NCBI GenBank assembly: GCA_012274445.1
Contig: JAAROD010000095.1
Location: forward strand, 868,001-932,000
Direction: 5' to 3'
Length of the DNA stretch: 64,000 nucleotides
Source of the DNA: Sclerotiophoma versabilis
Lineage: Eukaryota; Ascomycota; Dothideomycetes; Pleosporales; Didymellaceae
The number at the start of each line of letters is the position of its first letter. The first letter of the stretch is position 1. The position numbers were made by a program, and so were the translations under genes. This document shows positions 47,847-58,456 of this stretch, piece by piece. Below the pieces are notes generated by a model. It made no database searches. It saw only the letters and a list, made by a program, of their open reading frames with translations, and had not been told where the DNA came from.

Positions 47847-50427
47847 TTACAGGTTGACTACACCTAGTATATGCGCAGTAGGCTCCTCAAATGTGACTGG
47901 ACAAGTGTCCAGAATAACACCACAATCATCGAACGAGAGCTCCCCGGTATCAGCATCGACTTCAATCTATCTTTTGTTCAGTAGGTCGCCATCTTGAGGT
48001 CGGTCAAAGAAGTTCTGAGGTGCTAGGACTATGCTGCTGCATGCTTCGGTATACAGCGCCACCTACAACGATATCAGTGAGAAGCATAGTGCGTAGGAAA
48101 TCGGGAGACTTACCGCTACGTCCTCACTTCGGGTGAAGTGATGCATGCCCAGGTTGAACCACACCACCAGATCCTCATCTTCGATGCTTTCGTTGATAAA
48201 CTTGCTGCTGAGGATGTGCAAGATTGTTAACGTTCTGAACACTGTTGGCAAACAATCCAGTGTCATGCTGTCGTGGGAAAGCCAAGTGCGTTCTTGTAAA
48301 CTCAGAATTCTTCAAAGACCGGGGCGGTTCTAGAGTCGTGAGATGGACATCTGACCGCCCAGGAACGATCCGATAGCTACGGGGCTCGCCCACACATTTG
48401 TATCGTCCGGATTGAGCAGAGCATACATGGCCTGATTATTAGCAGCCCAATTGAACTGCTGCTCAGACTGCATAGTTGAGACGTCCATCTCTGTTTGCTC
48501 GAACACACCAAGCTCCGGGGACCATGGCTGTGACTGTTCGACAGCCTTCAACTTTGAAACCTATAGTGAGTTGCTAGTTCCCAGAACGTCAAAGTCCGCT
48601 TTGAAGGTGATGATGTGGTCGTGGAGCGAGCCTTAGGTTGCTTGCTGGATGCGAGGGCCCCACTTGCCTTGTGTGGGGTAGTAGTAGGAGCTCTGGAGAC
48701 AGCCAGAGGCTCGCACACTGACTTCGAGTGAACCATCCAGGTGAAAGCCATAATCAAACATAGTTGCCCACTGTGGCAATCGCACGAACTATCAACTGAG
48801 CTCTCTTGACCGTACCCAGCTTGCTGAAACCGTAGTCATTGTTGGCTCCATCGCAATAGCGAGACAGCGGGAAGTTTATGTCGGCTTCAAAGATACAGAG
48901 TGAGTTGGTATTGACTGTCGTTCCGTTACCGCCGTGATAAGTTCTGAAGCTAGTCAGCCATGCACGTATCGACGATTCTTACTCAATAGAAGAATCTGAA
49001 GTAATCTACAAGTCCCAGAATATGGAACCCCATGGACAATCGTAGCCTTCGGCTAGGGTGCCCATCTCAGCACCAAGGCTGTAGTAGTTATCATAGTACA
49101 CTGTGCTCGCGGCCTTTGGTTGATCCCCGCCATACTGTGCGGTAGCTTCTTGCATAGAAAGCTTGTAAATGATGCGCTCACCCTTGAAGCGTATGTCGTA
49201 GAACATGACGCCTAAGGCTCGGGTGAGGGCAATATGGAAGGATCATCCCATATGATCAACGTAATGATTGGCCTTATCGAACGTGTACCTCTTGCCCCTG
49301 ATCTCTAGCGGCGCTGGTGCTAGCCTCTCTTCGAGATCACGCTTACCGAGCTCAGGCTTATAGTACACCAATGCACAGTCAGCATCAAGCGTCGGGTCGT
49401 AATCTATACCTAGCTCACTAGCATAAAACTCTGTGCGCAGAGCCTCTGTGGTAGGGAAGAGGTCTTCGCCAATGACAAATCCTTTAAGAGAATACAGGTA
49501 GGCATCGGTGCCTGTGCCATCAATCAGAAAAGAAGTCTAACAGTGCCATGTAGCTTGCTGAGCCGGAGATGCACAACATGATGTTGCGGAAAGCTTGAGT
49601 CCCGTGATAGCTATTGGGGTACCTAATGTTAGCGTCAACTTCGCTACAAAAGTCAGCGACTACCCTCATGCTTGTTCACAGGATCCACTTCTCTTGTCTC
49701 CAGCACCGAAGTATACACCAGCCTGGAACAACGCTGCAGTGATATCTGAGATATTGGGCATGATGGAAGCAATCAGAGGATCACTGGCTACGCTTCGTGG
49801 TCCATCAAAGTACCTAGAGTTATAAGGCACGGAGCCACCACTACCGCCGTTGTACAGGTACTCAAGCTTTTGAGTCGTTGTTCCATTCCGTACCGGAAGT
49901 GGGCCGCCTATATACTCCTGTAAATCAGGCACTTCTTTACCGCCTTCGAAGATGATCGCGCAAACGTATTGAGCAGGCGCTGTCGCTTTCCCATCGATGT
50001 AAGGCAAAACGTCAGTTTTGTTCAGTGGCAGAGTATCGATTCAAAAGCTGTTTCAGTAATTCAAATATCGAACGTTTTGATCATTTACAGATGTGCCTTA
50101 CATGTAGTTGTTCGATAGCAATGCATCATCCGGATGAGTGAGATTCAGATCACTTGCAGAGTCATGCAAGAGGCTTCATACGGCAAGATTATCCTCAGCT
50201 GATATCTAAGCCCAAATTTTGGATTCAAGTGCTATGATAGTTTCTGAAGTATCCGAAGGACACGGAGTGGACCCATTGTGGCTTCTCCTACCAAGGATTT
50301 CGTGCAGCAGCTTTCGTTCATAACCAAGCGGTGGTATTGCAAATGCTGTACTAGCGAATGCCAACCAGATAGAGAGGGAAAGCATCCTCGCTGGTATTTG
50401 ACAAAAGAAACTCAGTGTCTTCTGCAT
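47847..50427 (-). pseudogene. Copper amine oxidase pseudogene
   Basis: Copper amine oxidases oxidise primary amines with a topaquinone made from an active-site Tyr. From ATG 50427 leftward: a secretion signal (MLSLSIWLAFASTAFA), then ISAEDNLAV and LNLTHPDDALLSNNY separated by stops TAG 50208-50206 and TGA 50178-50176. The next open piece (50007-49666) reads VPDLQEYIGGPLPV and YNSRYFDGPRSVASDPL. Later pieces are LIDGTGTDAYLYSLKG, then HYVDHMG-stop (TGA 49245-49243), then LGVMFYDIRFKGERIIYKLS and GYDCPWGS. The cofactor motif survives as ATVGNY near 48760, but the frame breaks directly after it. The end keeps LVVWFNLGMHHFTRSEDVAV and APQNFFDRPQDGDLLNKR followed by a stop. Similarity covers nearly the whole enzyme, so it was once full length. 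Many stops and frameshifts rule out a working gene. Confidence 0.85.
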
Positions 50428-51522
50428 ACTTTATATTACACAAGCTAAGCCATGATTTGGGATGCCGCCCCCCATGACTTGACACAATTTGATAAGGAAT
50501 CTACCGGAGTGAATGCCGCTCGAAGAAAGACATTAGTCGCAGAAGTGCTGTTATGTATCGAGTAAGTCTCGCGTGTACGGTTTTCATCCAGGGTGACTGG
50601 TGTAGGAAGGCCATAGTTAAGGGGGGTTATAGCCAATATTTTCTGCTAGCTGTTGGCTGATCAGATCACTCAAGAGCTCCACTAGCAGCAGGATATACCC
50701 TTCGTAAGGTTCGTTCATCAAGAAGTTGCCTCGACCATGGTTCAGAGCTTGTTCTCGTGGTAGCCTTCTGAGATTGTTATTATGGGTGGTAGGAAGGTGG
50801 GGTATGGGGCATACCTTGTCACTGCATACTCACCCTTGTCTGCCAAGAACGCTTCTATGCTGTGACTGCCTAAAGCAGAATTTCCAAGGCTCCAGACGTG
50901 GTGTTGAGTGAGCTTGAGATCGATGTTCTTGGGTACTTGGCCGGCGTGGGTAGGAGCTGTGTGACGGGACGTTTGTTGCTGTGTTTGATTTCTAATGCCT
51001 ACGGTACACTTTGCCAGGCCCAGTAATATATTGTATTCAAGCTGGACAATCTCCGGACATTGAAATTCTGAGCAACTTCCATGACGTTTAGAGTGTTGAG
51101 ATTCGACACGTCTACCCAAAAGTCGTAGAACAAAAAGCCGCGGCCCGTGCTCCTCGTTCCTTATCGATAATTTGATTTCCCTTTCCTCCCCTCCGCAGCG
51201 ACCCACCTCTGCTTTTCTCCAGAACCCAGTTGCCGATTGCTGGTCAAGAGATGTCGTGTCGAAATGACACGCCATCCCGCAACATTCAGAGACAATTAGG
51301 CCAAGAACGGAGCATATTTGCTAGCGGTCAGTGTACTGCAGCTTCGGCATCGATGATGCAATAGCCCTGCCATGGATCGACGACCAGCTATAGAACTGAC
51401 AAATACCACAAATACCAAGAACAACCACACTGTTCATTCCTGACCTTCTTTCATGCACTCACGTTGTATGCAGCTTCATTAGTGAACACTCATAGTATTG
51501 TATTCTCGAAATCGTAGCAGCA
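50428..51522. other. Intergenic upstream of the SDR gene
   Basis: A minus frame with an ATG (51275-50742, 177 aa) lies here but shows no family motif. It overlaps the likely promoter of the SDR gene and is not called. Nothing else is evident. Confidence 0.4.
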
Positions 51523-52383
51523 ATGGCACCCACAGGACTCGCAATCCTCATCGGCGCCGGGCCCAACACGGTGCGTCGAGGCAGCGATAATGGTTGGAAT
51601 GGATGTTAATCGTATTCCAGGGCACGGGAATCGCACGTATCCTTTCCTCGCCCTCGCACGGCAACCTGGCTGTCGCGCTCCTCGCGCGCCGCCCTGAGAA
51701 CCTGCAGTCCGTCATCTCCACAATCCGCAAGACGTCGCCCGACGCAGTTATCGAGGCCTTCCCGACCGACACGTCTCAAGCCTCGATTGAGAAAGCGTTC
51801 CAGAATATCAGAGCACACAAGAGCTTTGCAGGCCTGAAAGCCGAGATGGCAGTCTACAGCGTAAAGCACTCGTCTAAGAAGCCGTTTTTGGAGGAGACAA
51901 GGGAGGAGTTCGAAGGGAGCCTGGAGGAGTATGTGGGCGGCGCTTTCACGTTCGCGCAGGAGAGCATCAAGAGGTTTTATGCTGACCATGGCGAGAAGGC
52001 GCTGGCGGAGGGTGGAGAGAAGAAGGGCGCAAGTACACCCTCTCTAAGCGGGTGAATGCAAGGCTGACGTTTGCTAGACTCTCATCTTCACTGGTACGCT
52101 CGGTGCGCTACGGTGCAGCGCGCAATTCGCTGCGTACGGCGCTGGTCGCGCATCGGTCCGACAGCTGGCGCAGACGCTGGCAAGAGAGCTCAGCGAGAAG
52201 GGAGTGCATGTCGTGCACACGATCGCCAACGGCGCTATTGAGGACCAGGACGGCGAGGACCAGAAGACTGGGAAGAAGATGAGCGCCGATGCGGTTGGCG
52301 AGACGTATTTGTGGCTGCACAAACAAAAGCCTTGTTTGTGGACACATGAGCTGGATATGCGACCGGCAGCGGAGAAGTTCTAG
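51523..52383 (+). CDS. Short-chain dehydrogenase-like protein (three exons, one GC-AG intron)
   Basis: Exons 51523-51570, 51621-52028 and 52078-52383 give 253 aa. Intron 1 is GTGCGT…TTCCAG (50 nt). Intron 2 must use a GC donor (GCAAGT…TTGCTAG, 49 nt): only this choice joins GEKKG to TLIFTGTLGALR in frame; GT alternatives nearby break it. The start MAPTGLAILIGAGPNT-GTGIAR is a degenerate Rossmann glycine motif (GAGPNTGTG rather than TGxxxGIG). The later segment FAAYGAGRASVRQLAQTLAR corresponds to the catalytic helix, but the usual Tyr-x3-Lys has Y-G-A-G-R instead. The C-terminus (LWTHELDMRPAAEKF) is typical of a fungal group of SDR-like proteins with unknown substrates. The altered motif may mean reduced or different chemistry. 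Confidence 0.85.
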
Positions 52384-52574
52384 ACTAGACAATGCCTGTA
52401 CTGTTGTAGTCATTCCCAACGGTACATTGGGGCGGCTGATCCTGAAAAGCATATCTCCTTGCACATCATCTGCTCTCCGTAAGTCGGATCGGACTTCTCG
52501 TTTTGTTTGATTGTGTTCATGAAATGAAGGTGAAACATCGTTGGTTGAGTCTGCTGCAGCGACATATGCGGAGT

Positions 52575-53411
52575 TCATGTATTTCTTAGTCCCGCAGACG
52601 GACGCTGAGTGCGAGGTACACTTTTGGGAGACACTGCCTGTGGTTTCGTTCGCGGCGACGGAGATGTCGCTTCAATCTTTCTAAGCCCATTCGGCGTGTC
52701 TCTTGCGCGGGGTGGAGCTTGAGGAGATGGCTGTGGTTTTATCCGTAACAGTTCTTTCGCAGCTTTTACTACCGAAGAGTCCGGCTTCTTCTCCAGTACA
52801 TCTGGCATTGCTGGTGCCGTAATCGGTCTCCTATCCTGTGCTTTACGAGACCGAGCCGGTGCACCAGCACGTGCAGAACGCCGACCAAGTCCACTGCTCT
52901 TCTCGCCCTCGCCCGTAAAACCCAGCGCCGTGTCCACCGAGCTTTGTACCAGTGCCTCGACGATCCCACGCATTTCCTCTTTCACAGTCTCAAACTTTGC
53001 AGGAATGAGCGGCCCTACACCGTGCATCCTCAGACTGCCGGCCAGATCAACACTTCGCCCCAGCCTCATCACGTTCATCACGTCTCTTCTGTCTTGCATA
53101 GCGGTCACATGGACAAGCTTGCCCGTCTCGTCATAGCCTTTGGCCTTCAGTTCTTCCACGAATGCCTGGCGCAGCCTGCGTCTCGCCCATGTTCTCACAC
53201 ACCCCGACTTTGAGATGTCGGTAGCATTTGTAGCATGCCACCACAGCCCCTCCTTTTTGTGTTCCTGCTGGCGGCGTTTTTGCGAAATGTACAGCGGGTG
53301 CGACGGGTTCGTTGCGATGTGGTTGGTGATGAAGTTCGTGTAGGTAGGCGAGTAGTTGATTTTGCACGTCTTCAGTTTCAGCTTGGACAGGCGGTGGACT
53401 CCAGCCTTCAT
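52575..53411 (-). CDS. Conserved-looking protein of unknown function, basic
   Basis: A single exon. The frame is open upstream to 53606 but begins there at GTG; the first ATG is at 53411, giving 278 aa starting MKAGVHRLSKLKLKTCKINY. The N-terminal half appears folded and basic, with HPLYISQKRRQQEHKKEGLWWH, then VRTWARRRLRQAFVEELKAK, and a segment on regulation-like charged residues up to about 160. The C-terminal 110 residues are Pro/Arg/Ser-rich and disordered (SPSPRTKPQAVSPKSVP). I cannot name the family. The basic character and the shared 300-bp promoter region with eIF1A are compatible with a ribosome- or mitochondria-related role, but this is speculation. Confidence 0.7.
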   Translation of the reverse strand: MKAGVHRLSKLKLKTCKINYSPTYTNFITNHIATNPSHPLYISQKRRQQEHKKEGLWWHATNATDISKSGCVRTWARRRLRQAFVEELKAKGYDETGKLVHVTAMQDRRDVMNVMRLGRSVDLAGSLRMHGVGPLIPAKFETVKEEMRGIVEALVQSSVDTALGFTGEGEKSSGLGRRSARAGAPARSRKAQDRRPITAPAMPDVLEKKPDSSVVKAAKELLRIKPQPSPQAPPRARDTPNGLRKIEATSPSPRTKPQAVSPKSVPRTQRPSAGLRNT

Positions 53412-53710
53412 ACCGCCATCAATGCTCGAAAGAAATCGACCGAAAGGAGCGTATACAGTCAGGGGTTGGGCGGTGAATACTCGGGTGTGAAATGTACAAT
53501 GACGCTGCGGGAAGTGGGCCGCGAAATTGTTTGGCGGAAGGCGCGCTAGTACCGAAGCAGGCCAGCGCCGTTTGGGCGCACCCACAGTTGAATCCGTGGA
53601 TGACACTTTCGCCTGACGCAGCTTTAGTATAATAGCAAACCTGCTACTGCCCCCAAGGCTCCGACAACAAACACACGACTACTTCGACAAACACTCGAAC
53701 AGTCGTCAAA
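53412..53710. promoter_or_regulatory. Short divergent promoter region, unknown gene / eIF1A
   Basis: Only 299 bp separate two start codons on opposite strands, so both promoters must lie here. The eIF1A side has a short C/A-rich leader just before ATG 53711. No TATA was seen. Confidence 0.5.
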
Positions 53711-54443
53711 ATGCCTAAGAACAAGGGAAAGGTACGTTCTTCTTGCCATGAGAGTGCTGGAGGGGCTGCCCCGCGGTGGAGCGCGCGCAACAAGAGATGA
53801 CGCCCAAAAGTCTTGCCTCGCTGGACTGGGCAGCGCACTCGTTGAGAGAAGCGCCCACCCAATACGCGGCCCTTCCACACGCTTGTAACAGCCTTTTTTA
53901 CAAGGAAAGACACTGACACCTCGCAGGGTGGTAAGAACAGGAGACGTGGAAAGAACGAGAACGACAACGAGAAGCGCGAGCTCGTCTTCAAGGAGGAGGG
54001 CCAGGAGTACGCCCAGGTCGTCAAGATGCTGGGTAACGGTCGTCTGGAGGCACAGTGCTTCGACGGCGCACGCCGCCTCGCCCATATTCGCGGCAAGCTC
54101 AGGAAGAAGGTCTGGATCAACCAGGGCGACATCATCTTGCTGTCGCTGCGAGACTACCAGGACGAGAAGGGCGATGTGATCATGAAGTACTCTGGTGGGT
54201 CAACCAACTGGGAGGCACGGATGTGCATGTTGTGCTAACGTTGTTGTTTCTTTAGCCGACGAAGCCCGTTCATTAAAGGCCTACGGCGAGCTGCCCGAGA
54301 ACGCAAAGATCAACGAGACCGACACGTACGGCGACCAGGGAGACGAGGGCATCGGTTTCGAGTTTGACGAGGATCGTGACTCCGAGGATGAGGACGAGGC
54401 CGACGGCACCGGCAAGAAGGAGATTGACATTGACGACATTTAG
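53711..54443 (+). CDS. TIF11: Translation initiation factor eIF1A
   Basis: eIF1A binds the A site of the small ribosomal subunit and works with eIF1 in scanning and start-codon choice. Exons 53711-53731, 53927-54194 and 54256-54443 give 158 aa. Intron 1 is long for this window (195 nt, GTACGT…TCGCAG) and sits after only seven codons, MPKNKGK. Intron 2 is 61 nt (GTGGGT…TTTAG, GCTAAC inside). The basic N-tail GGKNRRRGKNEND is followed by the OB-fold core (QEYAQVVKMLGNGRLEAQCF, then RRLAHIRGKLRKKVWINQGD) and the acidic C-tail ending DIDDI. All match the family in length and order. The 3' end converges on RAD1 with 235 bp between. Confidence 0.97.
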
Positions 54444-54678
54444 AGTGTTGAACATATACGGATGGAGGATGTTGAGTTCCGCCATGCTGCCTCGGCTGCC
54501 GTGCGAGTACACAGGGCTGAGCTGCTCAAATGCTGCTTCTTGCGAGCGGGCGGATGTATGGTGGAAAAGTCATGGATGAGGGGATGAGATAGGTGGAATC
54601 GACGAAGACATGCATACCCTCCATACCCGTTTTACTGCATTTCCCATATGTTATTGCTATGCTGAGCTGACTCTTCAA

Positions 54679-57554
54679 CTAATTGAAAGTGGGTAGCTGC
54701 ACATCCTCATACACACTCCGGTTGAAGAACCGATACACCCTCCTCCCCACATCTGTACCAATGAGCCAGCAAATCTCCCTCTCCAGCATATTTGCGAGTT
54801 CCTCGATGTTCTCCACCTTCAACATCAACGTCGTGACAATGCTCTCGTTAACACCTGGCAGCGTCCTAAGCATATCCTGCGTCGTCTGATTGAACGAGCG
54901 CATCTCGTCGCCACCCATGCTAGGATCGAGACCAAGCGACACGGCCTTCAGCGGATCAGGCTCGTCCTGCTGCTTCTTCAGCTCTGCGAAGATCTCTGCC
55001 GTCTGGTACGGACTACTGGACCAGATAATGCGCAGACGAGGGAACGCAAGGGTGAGCATGACCAGCTTGCTCTGCAGGTCAGGTGTCGCTGCCAGTCCAG
55101 ATGTGTTGCCTGCAGAGCTGAAGTCCGCAAACGGTTCAAGTGTGAATGACTTGTTTGCGTCGAATTCGATTAGCAGCATCGGGTGCTTATAATGCTCTGT
55201 CATGGACTCGACTTGATTGTACAATCGCCCATTAGCGAATGAGCCGATGAGATCGCGGACGGATTTGCGCTCGACACAAATTTGCGGGGAGAGCACATAA
55301 TCGCCGACTGTTAGCATGCACGGTACAATGACCATGGAGCGTCCGTGAAGAAGAGAAGGTAAGCTGGATCGAAATTCTCGCACATCGACTACGACGCGGG
55401 GTGGTTCTGCTGTCGCTGTCAAACGACCACCGCCTGCTATTCTGGTGTTAATTGTACGGAGGAAGGACTCTTCGGGGGCAAGGTTAGCATTCGTGTTTAA
55501 GGTAAGAGCCATGTTTGCGCGCTCCTTGATCAGACGTGTGAAAGCATCCTTTTCGCGGCGCACGGCGGAGAGGTAGCGTTGTTCTTCTACGCTACCGCCA
55601 TAGTACATGAAGAATACTTTGACGGTGCGATCGGTGTGTGATGAGCGGTATACCTCGATGCGTCGGATGAATGCAGCATCGGGCTCGTACATGATCACAT
55701 AGCGTGGCTTAGTCTCCTCAAGGATGTGTTCGTCAAGGTCACCTGAGTAGGGGTGTATAATGACAGTTGAGTCCATCGAAAAGAGCTCGTAGTAGTCTTC
55801 CATATTCTCGAGTGGATCGTAGCCGACATCGCCTGGCTTTTGAGCGGCTTCTAGTTCTGTCGGTTGGAGCTCAGCCATGAGGCTTGCGATGTGCGCATCT
55901 TTGTCGCTTGCTGTACGCACAGCACCAAAGTCGTTTCGTGTCGAAGAACTGGCATTGCCACCTCCTCTTATGCGCCGCCGCTTGTTAGGCGGTGGTTTAC
56001 CTGTTGTCTTGCCACTTTGTACTTTCTGATCGGTGCTGCCATTGATAGCCTTCTGGTTTTCCTGGAAGAGTGTAGAGCTGACTTTGCTGAAGTCTCGCTT
56101 CCAGGACAGGTAGTTGCGAAGCTTTCGCCTCATCATAAACCTGCCGGAGGGTTCGCCTTCATCCTCATCCTCGTCCTTACTTTCCTCAGATCTGATGTAC
56201 ATGGTCTGGAGGTACTCCCTCAACTGCGAGCAAGTGCCGTGGTCGCCGCACATGATCAAAACAGAGCTGCTAGAGCTGTCATGTGGAGTAGGGTTGAAGT
56301 AGGCATCTTGTTCGATCTCTTGAAGAATTTCTGCAAGTTGAGTCCACTTCGGAAACTCTTCAAGAACAGGCTCCAAGGCTTCCGGGGCGATGTTAGCATC
56401 GCCTGCCAGCTCTGCATTGGTAACCTTGCCAGTATACACCCTCCGTTTGGCAGTGCTGAAGATAGTATCGGCAGCGTCGAGGAACAGCCACGGTGATTGA
56501 TTCTGTTTTGTTGAGCCCGGTGGTGGTTGTGAAGCCGCTAAGACGGTGTCAAGGTACTTATTGAAGCTAACAGCGTCGTAGGTGAGCAGGGCATGTAAGA
56601 TCGTACGCAGCAGCGACAGATCACGAACGACTTGCCGCGTCTTGAACGTTGTGCGGTGCCAGACTGGGTCGAGCTGACGCCTGATGATCTGGTCGAAGTT
56701 TTTGTGCAATGCACTGTCCAGAGTCCAGTCTTCTACCTCGAGGCCTGGGTTCGCCTTCTTGAGCTCGCTGATGCTAGCTTCCACACACTCGAGCACCGCG
56801 TTCTGTATGTCCTGCATGGCGTCTGTCATGGGTACTTCTAGCTCGATGACTTCTGCTTTCTTCCGCCCTTCGAGCGAGTTGGCGACCGAGACATGAAACC
56901 GCGGGTACAGAGCTGGCTTCTGCAGGAAGAGATTCTTCATCATGTTCGTGAGCGGTGAGTAGCCCATGGTGAACGGCTCTGGTGTATCTGAGAAGGCCTT
57001 CAAGAAGCCAGCCTTATTCTTCTGTCGGTATATTCTGAGAATGAAAGCCTCTAGTGACGTTGCGACCACCTTCTCAGCGTGCAGCACCACGACGCCAGTC
57101 ACCGTCTCCGGGTTCAGCAGTCCAGACAAAAAGTCTACAATGAGGATGCGCGATGTAATGCTGAAGATTCCGCCCTGCGCGTACATCTTTTCACGCGTCC
57201 CTACGCTCATCAGATCCGTGTTGACCAAGCTCAACCCTCTGCATTTCGGTGCCTCGCTGACAGCTGCGTGCTCGGCGAGCGCCTCGCCGATCCACACATT
57301 CTCGCGTTCGTCGGCGCCAACAAGCAGGATGAGGTTGTTACCGGCAGCATCGTATGAGTGGAGGAGGTTCGTGACTATACGCAGCAGGCCGAGGCCGCGC
57401 GCGAGGAGGACGAGCTCATCCTCTTCACGTAGCTCTTTGAAGATGTCCTGTTGGAATTCCTATGATGTCATCAGCCATCTTTCAATTGCGGACATGACGG
57501 GAAGAGTACAAGAGGCAACGAGAGTTTCACGGGGGCTTGCGCATCGCTGGGCAT
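54679..57554 (-). CDS. RAD1: DNA repair endonuclease XPF/RAD1
   Basis: RAD1/XPF pairs with RAD10/ERCC1 to cut 5' of lesions in nucleotide excision repair and in some recombination. Exons in transcript order: 57554-57510 (MPSDAQAPVKLSLPL) and 57459-54679, with a 50-nt intron (GTACTC…CATAG), giving 941 aa. After the junction the protein continues EFQQDIFKELREEDELVLLA, the usual XPF beginning. The N-terminal two thirds is the inactive helicase-like region, with an inserted charged/disordered loop (about 440-480). The ERCC4 nuclease motif is E745-R-K-S-V-R-D751, with VVDVREFRSSLPSLLHGR before it. The end carries the helix-hairpin-helix dimerisation region (TQDMLRTLPGVNESIVTTLM). All key residues are present, so it should be active. 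Confidence 0.95.
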
Positions 57555-57951
57555 TTGGTGCAGCTGTTACGGCGATGTGTGGTGTGGAGAGGCGGGATTG
57601 TCGAAAGCGCGTCGAAGATCGAATTGCGCTTGATCGCGTAGTCACGAGGCCACCACGACTCCACGTCCTTGTCTCCTGAACGTCAATCTGGGTCAAAGTG
57701 TCTCTTTGGAACATGAACAGAGCACTCTTATAGATGAACTTGCTATAAGTTGCTGCATGTCGGACATTAAGCAGGTTTGAGAGTCTGTGGACAGCAGACC
57801 TTCGAGCCATTCAATATGGAACGACTAAATTTCGATACCTCTTAGGAACCTCTTCGAGGCAAAGTGTGGATTTTGATCATTTTCGTAGTCATACAGGTAC
57901 AATATACACAGGAAGAAAGGAACGCCAGCAATGGGAAGGTTAAAGTCGTAC
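57555..57951. other. Short intergenic space RAD1 / CBP4
   Basis: About 400 bp between the RAD1 start and the CBP4 stop, both genes on minus. It holds the RAD1 promoter and the CBP4 3' end. No special element was recognised. Confidence 0.5.
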
Positions 57952-58456
57952 TCATTGGGAGGCATTCCTGATCTCCTGCTGGAGTCTCCTGCTGTCTGCA
58001 GCATATGCATCTCGCTCTTCTCTCAGTCGCTGCTGCTCTGCGGCTGACTTCTTTGCATCGCTTTCCTTCTGTGCAATCCAGACTGCGGATGTCAGCATAC
58101 ACACTCAAAGTTTGGTTTCTTGATGTTCAGCACTTACTCGGCTTCTCTGACTTGGACAGGTCCTTGAGCTGATTCACAAAACCATCAAAATCCTTTTGGC
58201 GCTGTTCCCTGCTTGCGAGTGCCTTCTTCTGGAGCTCAGGGCTGTAGGCCTGGGAGACGTTAGTTGCGTTGTGTTGCAGGTGGCGACCTGCGTACCTTGA
58301 ATATCTCTTCCTCAGTCGGCGTCACCCACATGACCAATGCCGGGCCACCAATGCAGAGTACTGCGCCTCTATGACATGTTAGCTGGCGCACTCGGAGGGA
58401 CAAAAAACCTGGACGTACGCCGAGATGGCCTTGATGTATGTTCTCATTGCAGTCAT
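57952..58456 (-). CDS. CBP4: Cytochrome bc1 complex assembly factor Cbp4
   Basis: Cbp4 is a small inner-membrane protein that helps assemble cytochrome b into complex III. Four exons in transcript order: 58456-58419, 58368-58296, 58249-58138 and 58082-57952, giving 117 aa. Three introns of 50, 46 and 55 nt (GTACGT, GTACGC, GTAAGT donors; AACTAAC in the second) join in consistent phases. The product starts MTAMRTYIKAI, then one membrane segment (AGAVLCIGGPALVMWV), the family motif TPTEEEIFKAYSPELQKKAL, then REQRQKDFDGFVNQLKDLSK and a coiled charged tail ending RNASQ. Size and layout match fungal Cbp4. Because every exon is short, only the splice reconstruction reveals it. It is divergent from CHS4. 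Confidence 0.9.

Noticed and set aside
50742..51275. Minus-strand frame of 177 codons with an ATG
   Set aside because: No motif, no splice support, and it covers the probable promoter of the SDR gene.
53412..53606. Upstream 65 codons of the unknown protein at 52575
   Set aside because: The frame is open but begins at GTG and runs into the eIF1A promoter; the first ATG is at 53411.
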